This document shows positions 55,636-64,000 of a stretch of DNA of 64,000 bases, piece by piece. Source of the stretch: Nemertoderma westbladi (lineage: Eukaryota > Xenacoelomorpha > Nemertodermatida > Nemertodermatidae); assembly GCA_032718475.1 (NCBI GenBank), contig JAUCBJ010006747.1, positions 1-64,000 on the forward strand, read 5' to 3'. The translations under genes were made by a program, and so were the position numbers. The first letter of the stretch is position 1, and the number at the start of each line of letters is the position of its first letter. Under the pieces are notes generated by a model, which did not search any database, was not told the DNA's origin, and saw only the letters and a list, made by a program, of their open reading frames with translations.

Positions 55636-56480
55636 GTTTTCGAGGTCGCTGATCACGATAAAACTTGTTAAAAATATCTTTTGGAAAAGTAACCGTCATT
55701 TTTGGTGCTACTTTGTTCCCCTAGTATGAAAATTACAATACAAGTAAAAAAATATCAAACTAAATTGTGTTTGGTTTGATAATTCTGAACGTACCTGTTT
55801 TCGAGGTCTCTGATTACGATGAAACTAGTTATAAATATTTCTGGTAATGCAAACCCAATTTTAGTGCCATTCTAGTGCCCCAGAACCAAAATAACAAGTA
55901 GCACAAACATATAAACTATTAAATTTTGCCTTTGGTTTTGTAATTCTGTTGCTATACTGGTTTTCAAGGTAGTTGATCACGATACAACACATTACAAATC
56001 ATTCGTGGTGACGCAACTGTAAATTTTGGTGCTTGTCTGGTGGGACGAAAATTACAAGTAGCAAACATTTCAAATTGCAAAAAGCGAATTTGGTTGGATA
56101 AAACGATATTTTTGAGTGTCATATTCGTGATCAGCGTCCCAGAAAATCCATAATGTCTAAAAATCAGGTTGATTTGGTAATGATTTTTGGTTATCAAACT
56201 TTTGCAACCGGTACATGTATTTTTCGTGCCGCACATTGACACATATCAAAAAAAATGTTTTATTCGTGTTCAGCATTCCAAAAAAACCATATGGTTATAA
56301 AACAAATTTAATTTTGTGGTGATTTTTCATTATCATATTTACACTACGATTTTTTTTCGTGACCCAGAGGGCACATTCAAAATTACCAACAATTTTCTAG
56401 AATGTTGTATTTGAGTTCAATATTTGTGATCAGTGTACAAAAAAACCGCTATATAGCGCAAAAAAAATAATTTTAGTGAA
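55636..56480. repeat. Diverged ~140-165-bp tandem monomers
   Basis: Related monomers begin near 55643, 55805, 55969, 56120, 56260 and 56420. Each carries a 'tgatca-g/tgattacga/tgttcagc'-type core, then an A-rich stretch and 'aaaattac'-like or 'gattttt' blocks. Similarity between neighbours is moderate, as in an old satellite. The last monomer is the source of the 206-bp repeat. Confidence 0.6.
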
Positions 56481-57030
56481 TTATAAAAACATTTGAAAAT
56501 TTTAGCACGAAAAATACCTGAGATGGACCAGAGAAAGGGACCACATCAAAAAATTAACATTGGTTGCGAGAAAAGGACCTGCGTTTTTAATTTTTTGTTT
56601 TTATTTAAACACTCCTAACTTTCAATATTTGTGATCAGTGTACAAAAAAACCGCTATATAGCGCAAAAAAATTAATTTTAGTGAATTATAAAAACATTTG
56701 AAAATTTTAGCACGAAAAATACCTGAGATGGACCAGAGAAAGGGACCACATCAAAAAATTAACATTGGTTGCGAGAAAAGGGACCTGCGTTTTTAATTTT
56801 TTGTTTTTATTTAAACACTCCTAACTTTCAATATTTGTGATCAGTGTACAAAAAAACCGCTATATAGCGCAAAAAAATTAATTTTAGTGAATTATAAAAA
56901 CATTTGAAAATTTTAGCACGAAAAATACCTGAGATGGACCAGAGAAAGGGACCACATCAAAAAATTAACATTGGTTGCGAGAAAAGGGACCTGCGTTTTT
57001 AATTTTTTGTTTTTATTTAAACACTCCTAA
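56418..57030 (+). repeat. 206-bp sub-repeat, 3 copies (1 and 2 copies in the other array units)
   Basis: Starts at 'caatatttgtgatcagtg' at 56418, 56623 and 56829. Each unit has the palindrome cgctatatagcg and ends 'cactcctaacttt'. In array copy 3 it starts at 62038 and 62243; copy 2 has a single unit near 59480. Confidence 0.9.
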
Positions 57031-57151
57031 CTTTTTAACTAAAAACGATATTAACGAAAACTGGCTCCATATTCGGAAAGCCCAGAAAATTCTGCATCTA
57101 ATAGGCCTAAAAACGCAAAATCGACCCCCAGGTCCCTTTTCTCGCAACCAG
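56969..57151. repeat. 21-bp perfect inverted repeat, ~180 bp apart
   Basis: 'ggttgcgagaaaagggacct' plus g, and its exact inverse 'aggtcccttttctcgcaacc' preceded by c. It frames the 102-codon frame, and recurs in all three array copies. It could be the ends of a small MITE embedded in the repeat unit. Confidence 0.8.
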
Positions 57152-58089
57152 CCACCATCACCATCAGTGTCACAAAACGTCTATGATCACGGTAGATGGT
57201 CTGGTAAGCAATTATTGTTCGTGACTGGGGTTTGTGTGGGGATTAAATTTTACTCAAAACCAACCAAACACTGTAGACTGTAGGCATACTGTAGTTTCAC
57301 AACAATTACTGTAAGTAGAAGGTAATTAAAGTATTATTTCGGTCTGCTGAATACTGTAACAGGAAGTCGGGGTATTATATTCACTCGGTTGTGGTATTAT
57401 ATCTTATATTTAGTCCACTGAGACCCAATACTGTACTGGTTCCGGCTGTGGGAATTATAATTAAACAATACAGTCAACTGCTGCATGGTCTATTGAACAA
57501 AAGTATTACACAGTAGCATGAAGTTTAGTTTGAATTGATATATTACCTTAATTGAAAATAACAATGACACTAAACTGTAGTGGGGCCTTTGTGCAGCAAA
57601 AGCTACAAGATATCTTAGCGAACAATTATAAATTTACTATGGCTAGTTATATCTCTGGATTTCGACAATTATGACTTCCGACACACACTGACACACACAC
57701 CCGACCCCAGAGACTTTTAGAAAACGGCCATAATATAATTATAACATTTCGCTGATGGCTCGCAGTTTTGACTCGCCCCTCAAATTTGATATACAGTAGT
57801 TTCAAAGCTTAGGTTTGGTTTGATTTAAATATACGTGACTGCCCTGCAATCTGTGATGTTCTCATTGTAGTTTTAGGAACGAATTACCGGAAAGAAAAGA
57901 TGGACGGCTTTGAACTTTTTAAATCGAAACTTAAGAGTTGAAAATAAGTTTTAGCACCACAGGGTGTTTTCATGTAAATTTGGCGCTATAGAAATATACA
58001 AATTATAATAATACATAAAATTACTACATAGTTACTGTAGAGTGTATAGTTAATCATTGTAGCCGTGATGGTTCATGTTTAATATAAAC

Positions 58090-58285
58090 TACCAACTGTC
58101 AGTGTCACCACCAAGTGTCAGACTTCCAACCGCGGTGGTCACCAGTTCGATCCCACCTGGACGTCATTGCCGTCTTTGCAAATACAAAAAAAATGAAGAG
58201 AGCTGCTGAGCTGAAGATTTAAGAAGACGGTTGAACCGAGCCCGAATTTCACGTCAGGCAAACGAGACTTACCGCTGCGCCGGTA
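58090..58285. mobile_element. tRNA-derived SINE-like sequences, head to head
   Basis: On the minus strand, 'ggcgcagcggtaagtc' (58281-58266, A-box-like) and 'cggttcaaccg' (58238-58228, B-box-like) are spaced as in a tRNA promoter. On the plus strand, 'gacttccaaccgc' then 'cagttcgatccc' (58143-58154) looks like the 3' half of a second tRNA-like head. The same block recurs near 60736-60930 and 63500-63695. Confidence 0.45.
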
Positions 58286-61200
58286 CTTCACTTTCCGTTC
58301 ACTAGTACCCAAGGTATTGTTCGTGGTAATTTCCTGCACATTTAAGGCCCGGGTTCTTACCTTGAATCAATCCTCGCGCCCACGCGCTCAGGCCCTTCGC
58401 GATTTCAGGTACGGCCCGCCCCCCCTACTCCACTCTGCTCGCTTCCTCTCCACTCCGATTTTCGCGTTTTTAGAATATTCGGTGACGGTTCTATTTAAAC
58501 ACTATTTTGTGATTAATGGAGATGTTTCTTAATTATGTGAATTAAAATGAAATTAAGATTGGTTTGCTTATGAAGTTATCGGTATTATTAATAGTTAATA
58601 TTGTTAATTGTTAATGTTAATTAAAATGAAATTAAGATTGGTTTGCTTATGAAGTTATCGGTATTATTAATAGTTAATATTGTTAATTGTTAATAACGGA
58701 AATATTGTTGTAAATTCGTTAAAGTGCATTGGTTGTAGGTATTCATACTTGGTATTCAAATTACGAGTTATTCATACTTGCACAGAATTTGACGGCTTTT
58801 GACAAGGAATTATTTGTTAGCAAGGCAAAATGAATCAGTTATCCCACAAAAGCTTTTACACCCACTAAGGTGTACTGTACATCACAGGCTATTGTTACAG
58901 TAGTTGTTGCATATTTTTATCGGATACTGTAGGCATAACTTGCCTGCAGTAAGTTGTTATTTTAATATTAATGATTGATAATAATTAATAATTGTATTAA
59001 TAATTTAATAGTCTAATAATTTAATTTTTTAATGTAGTTGATCACGATACAACCCATTACAAATCATTCGTGGTAACGCAACTGTAAATTTTGGTGCTTC
59101 TCTGGTGGGACGAAAATTACAAGTAGCAAACATTTCATATTGGAAAAAGCGAATTTGGTTGGATAATACGATATTTGAGTGTCATATTCGTGATCAGCGT
59201 CCCAGAAAATCTATAATGTCTAAAAATTAGGTTGATTTGGTAATTATTTTTGGTTATCAAACTTTTGCTACCGGTACATGTATTTTTCGTGCCGCACATT
59301 GACACATATCAAAAAAAATGTTTTATTTGTGTTCAGCATTCCAAAAAAACCATATGGTTATAAAACAAATTTAATTTTGTGGTGATTTTTCATTATCATA
59401 TTTGCACTACGATTATTTTCGTGACCCAGAGGGCACATTCAAAATTACCAACAATTTTCTAGAATGTTGTATTTGAGTTCAATATTTGTGATCAGTGTAC
59501 AAAAAAACCTCTATATAGCGCAAAAAAATTAATTTTAGTGAATTATAAAAACATTTGAAAATTTTAGCACGAAAAATACCTGAGATGGACCAGAGAAAGG
59601 GACCGCATCAAAAAATTAACATTGGTTGCGAGAAAAGGGACCTGCGTTTTTAATTTTTTGTTTTTATTTAAACACTCCTAACTTTTTAACGAAAAACGAT
59701 ATTAACGAAAACTGGCTCCATATTCGGAAAGCCCAGAAAATTCTGCATCTAATAGGCCTAAAAACGCAAAATCGACCCCCAGGTCCCTTTTCTCGCAACC
59801 AGCCACCATCACCATCAGTGTCACAAAACGTCTATGATCACGGTAGATGGTCTGGTAAGCAATTATTGTTCGTGACTGGGGTTTGTGTGGGGATTAAATT
59901 TTACTCAAAACCAACCAAACACTGTAGACTGTAGGCATACTGTAGTTTCACAACAATTACTGTAAGTAGAAGGTAATTAAAGTATTATTTCGGTCTGCTG
60001 AATACTGTAACAGGAAGTCGGGGTATTATATTCACTCGGTTGTGGTATTATATCTTATATTTAGTCCACTGAGACCCAATACTGTACTGGTTCCGGCTGT
60101 GGGAATTATAATTAAACAATACAGTCAACTGCTGCATGGTCTATTGAACAAAAGTATTACACAGTAGCATGAAGTTTAGTTTGAATTGATATATTACCTT
60201 AATTGAAAATAACAATGACACTAAACTGTAGTGGGGCCTTTGTGCAGCAAAAGCTACAAGATATCTTAGCGAACAATTATAAATTTACTATGGCTAGTTA
60301 TATCTCTGGATTTCGACAATTATGACTTCCGACACACACTGACACACACACCCGACCCCAGAGACTTTTAGAAAACGGCCATAATATAATTATAACATTT
60401 CGCTGATGGCTCGCAGTTTTGACTCGCCCCTCAAATTTGATATAGTTTCAAAGCTTAGGTTTGGTTTGATTTAAATATACGTGACTGCCCTGCAATCTGT
60501 GATGTTCTCATTGTAGTTTTAGGAACGAATTACCGGAAAGAAAAGATGGACGGCTTTGAACTTTTTAAATCGAAACTTAAGAGTTGAAAATAAGTTTTAG
60601 CACCACAGGGTGTTTTCATGTAAATTTGGCGCTATAGAAATATACAAATTATAATAATACATAAAATTATTACATAGTTACTGTAGAGTGTATAGTTAAT
60701 CATTGTAGCCGTGATGGTTCATGTTTAATATAAACTACCAACTGTCAGTGTCACCACCAAGTGTCAGACTTCCAACCGCGGTGGTCACCAGTTCGATCCC
60801 ACCTGGACGTCATTGCCGTCTTTGCAAATACAAAAAAAATGAAGAGAGCTGCTGAGCTGAAGATTTAAGAAGACGGTTGAACCGAGCCCGAATTTCACGT
60901 CAGGCAAACGAGACTTACCGCTGCGCCAGTACTTCACTTTCCGTTCACTAGTACCCAAGGTATTGTTCGTGGTAATTTCCTGCACATTTAAGGCCCGGGT
61001 TCTTACCTTGAATCAATCCTCGCGCCCACGCGCTCAGGCCCTTCGCGATTTCAGGTACGGCCCGCCCCCCCTACTCCACTCTGCTCGCTTCCTCTCCACT
61101 CCGATTTTCGCGTTTTTAGAATATTCGGTGACGGTTCTATTTAAACACTATTTTGTGATTAATGGAGATGTTTCTTAATTATATTTCAATATTTGACATT

Positions 61201-64000
61201 TTTTTATCAAATATACTAATTACTAAATATACTAATATACTAAGTAGATAGTCTGGTAAGCAATTATTGTTCGTGACTGGGGTTTGTGTGGGGATTAAAT
61301 TTTACTCAAAACCAACCAAACACTGTAGACTGTAGACATACTGTAGTTTCACAACAATTACTGTAAGTAGAAGGTAATTAAAGTATTATTTCGGTCTGCT
61401 GAATACTGTAACAGGTGTTTTCGAGGTCTCTGATTACGATGAAACTAGTTATAAATATTTTTGGTAATGCAAACCCAATTTTAGTGCCATTCTAGTGCCC
61501 CAGAACGAAAATTACAAGTAGCACAAACATATAAACTATTAAATTTTGCCTTTGGTTTTGTAATTCTGTTGCTATACTGGTTTTCAAGGTAGTTGATCAC
61601 GATACAACACATTACAAATCATTCGTGGTGACGCAACTGTAAATTTTGGTGCTTGTCTGGTGGGACGAAAATTACAAGTAGCAAACATTTCAAATTGCAA
61701 AAAGCGAATTTGGTTGGATAAAACGATATTTTTGAGTGTCATATTCGTGATCAGCGTCCCAGAAAATCCATAATGTCTAAAAATCAGGTTGATTTGGTAA
61801 TGATTTTTGGTTATCAAACTTTTGCAACCGGTACATGTATTTTTCGTGCCGCACATTGACACATATAAAAAAAAATGTTTTATTCGTGTTCAGCATTCCA
61901 AAAAAACCATATGGTTATAAAACAAATTTAATTTTGTGGTGATTTTTCATTATCATATTTACACTACGATTTTTTTTCGTGACCCAGAGGGCACATTCAA
62001 AATTACCAACAATTTTCTAGAATGTTGTATTTGAGTTCAATATTTGTGATCAGTGTCCAAAAAAACCGCTATATAGCGCAAAAAAATTAATTTTAGTGAA
62101 TTATAAAAACATTTGAAAATTTTAGCACGAAAAATACCTGAGATGGACCAGAGAAAGGGACCACATCAAAAAATTAACATTGGTTGCGAGAAAAGGGACC
62201 TGCGTTTTTAATTTTTTGTTTTTATTTAAACACTCCTAACTTTCAATATTTGTGATCAGTGTACAAAAAAACCGCTATATAGCGCAAAAAAATAAATTTT
62301 AGTGAATTATAAAAACATTTGAAAATTTTAGCACGAAAAATACCTGAGATGGACCAGAGAAAGGGACCACATCAAAAAATTAACATTGGTTGCGAGAAAA
62401 GGGACCTGCGTTTTTAATTTTTTGTTTTTATTTAAACACTCCTAACTTTTTAACGAAAAACGATATTAACGAAAACTGGCTCCATATTCGGAAAGCCCAG
62501 AAAATTCTGCATCTAATAGGCCTAAAAACGCAAAATCGACCCCCAGGTCCCTTTTCTCGCAACCAGCCACCATCACCATCAGTGTCACAAAACGTCTATG
62601 ATCACGGTAGATGGTCTGGTAAGCAATTATTGTTCGTGACTGGGGTTTGTGTGGGGATTAAATTTTACTCAAAACCAACCAAACACTGTAGACTGTAGGC
62701 ATACTGTAGTTTCACAACAATTACTGTAAGTAGAAGGTAATTAAAGTATTATTTCGGTCTGCTGAATACTGTAACAGGAAGTCGGGGTATTATATTCACT
62801 CGGTTGTGGTATTATATCTTATATTTAGTCCACTGAGACCCAATACTGTACTGGTTCCGGCTGTGGGAATTATAATTAAACAATACAGTCAACTGCTGCA
62901 TGGTCTATTGAACAAAAGTATTACACAGTAGCATGAAGTTTAGTTTGAATTGATATATTACCTTAATTGAAAATAACAATGACACTAAACTGTAGTGGGG
63001 CCTTTGTGCAGCAAAAGCTACAAGATATCTTAGCGAACAATTATAAATTTACTATGGCTAGTTATATCTCTGGATTTCGACAATTATGACTTCCGACACA
63101 CACTGACACACACACCCGACCCCAGAGACTTTTAGAAAACGGCCATAATATAATTATAACATTTCGCTGATGGCTCGCAGTTTTGACTCGCCCCTCAAAT
63201 TTGATATAGTTTCAAAGCTTAGGTTTGGTTTGATTTAAATATACGTGACTGCCCTGCAATCTGTGATGTTCTCATTGTAGTTTTAGGAACGAATTACCGG
63301 AAAGAAAAGATGGACGGCTTTGAACTTTTTAAATCGAAACTTAAGAGTTGAAAATAAGTTTTAGCACCACAGGGTGTTTTCATGTAAATTTGGCGCTATA
63401 GAAATATACAAATTATAATAATACATAAAATTATTACATAGTTACTGTAGAGTGTATAGTTAATCATTGTAGCCGTGATGGTTCATGTTTAATATAAACT
63501 ACCAACTGTCAGTGTCACCACCAAGTGTCAGACTTCCAACCGCGGTGGTCACCAGTTCGATCCCACCTGGACGTCATTGCCGTCTTTGCAAATACAAAAA
63601 AAATGAAGAGAGCTGCTGAGCTGAAGATTTAAGAAGGCGGTTGAACCGAGCCCGAATTTCACGTCAGGCAAACGAGACTTACCGCTGCGCCGGTACTTCA
63701 CTTTCCGTTCACTAGTACCCAAGGTATTGTTCGTGGTAATTTCCTGCACATTTAAGGCCCGGGTTCTTACCTTGAATCAATCCTCGCGCCCACGCGCTCA
63801 GGCCCTTCGCGATTTCAGGTACGGCCCGCCCCCCCTACTCCACTCTGCTCGCTTCCTCTCCACTCCGATTTTCGCGTTTTTAGAATATTCGGTGACGGTT
63901 CTATTTAAACACTATTTTGTGATTAATGGAGATGTTTCTTAATTATATTTCAATATTTGACATTTTTTTATCAAATATACTAATTACTAAATATACTAAT

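Larger units (their letters stand above)
55960..64000 (+). repeat. Long tandem array: three ~2.65-2.76-kb copies, continuing past the window
   Basis: Copies begin near 55960, 59035 and 61575. Equivalent points (the 'ttgcgagaaaagggacctgc' block) lie at 56975, 59626 and 62390, so periods are 2,651 and 2,764 bp. Copies differ by few substitutions, a 'cagta' indel (57795 versus later copies), different numbers of an internal 206-bp unit (3, 1, 2) and different junctions (58530-59035; 61185-61575). The 102-codon frames at 56975, 59626 and 62390 start with TTG and cover an inverted repeat; the 66/71-codon frames near 58139-58532 overlap SINE-like sequence. None is supported as a gene. Confidence 0.92.

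Noticed and set aside
56975..57283. 102-codon ORF repeated three times (56975, 59626, 62390)
   Set aside because: Starts with TTG, spans an inverted repeat, and identity between copies is explained by recent DNA duplication; no sign of selection can be read.
58317..58532. 71-codon ORF (also 60963, 63727) and its 66-codon opposite frame
   Set aside because: TTG start and overlap with SINE-like sequence; repeat shadow.

Overview
This window is nuclear DNA of a metazoan, most likely a marine invertebrate. It is AT-rich, with spliced and intronless animal-type genes, a Polinton/Maverick, BEL/Pao, Penelope-like, hAT and Tc1/mariner-type elements, tRNA-derived SINE pieces, minisatellites and many long poly-G/poly-C tracts. 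The phylum cannot be fixed from sequence alone. I see no bacterial genes, operons or CRISPR arrays.

Layout. 1-3.6 kb is non-coding with a possible retroelement scrap. 3.6-5.0 kb holds an intact single-exon F-box gene. 7.4-8.3 kb is a 48-bp minisatellite. 9.0-13.95 kb is a decayed minus-strand BEL/Pao retrotransposon with a Penelope-like GIY-YIG remnant inside its gag. 13.96-14.66 kb is a duplicated copy of a host exon whose other copy lies at 54.9 kb. 16.7-19.7 kb and 43.8-44.9 kb are pieces of a second BEL/Pao-like element (protease, integrase tail, candidate 3' LTR). Two 21-bp minisatellites occupy 45.8-46.8 and 47.4-48.3 kb. 50.4-55.1 kb is a two-exon host gene for a small single-pass membrane protein, with a foldback transposon and a reverse-transcriptase relic in its 4.3-kb intron. 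55.6-64.0 kb is a nearly identical 2.65-2.76-kb tandem array that runs off the window.

The centrepiece is a complete Polinton (Maverick, adintovirus-like) at 19726-43787. It has terminal inverted repeats of about 410 and 450 bp, AG...CT termini and an exact 6-bp target duplication (gacgag). Its plus-strand half carries an unknown ORF, a RING protein, a packaging ATPase, an X-like core protein, a retroviral-type integrase, two tandem paralogous putative structural proteins, a basic core-like protein running into the major capsid protein, an adenain-like protease and a further conserved hypothetical. Its minus-strand half carries the protein-primed type B DNA polymerase, a 354-aa unknown and two small ORFs. 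Together these would encode genome replication (POLB), integration (INT), packaging (ATPase), virion assembly and maturation (capsid and protease).

The copy is dead. The ATPase, integrase, capsid and polymerase genes carry frameshifts or stops. One structural gene is split by a TA-flanked Tc1/mariner-type element. POLB is split into three pieces by a 2.2-kb insertion and a 2.15-kb hAT element with an 8-bp target duplication. Removing the nested insertions leaves about 18.4 kb, a normal Polinton size.
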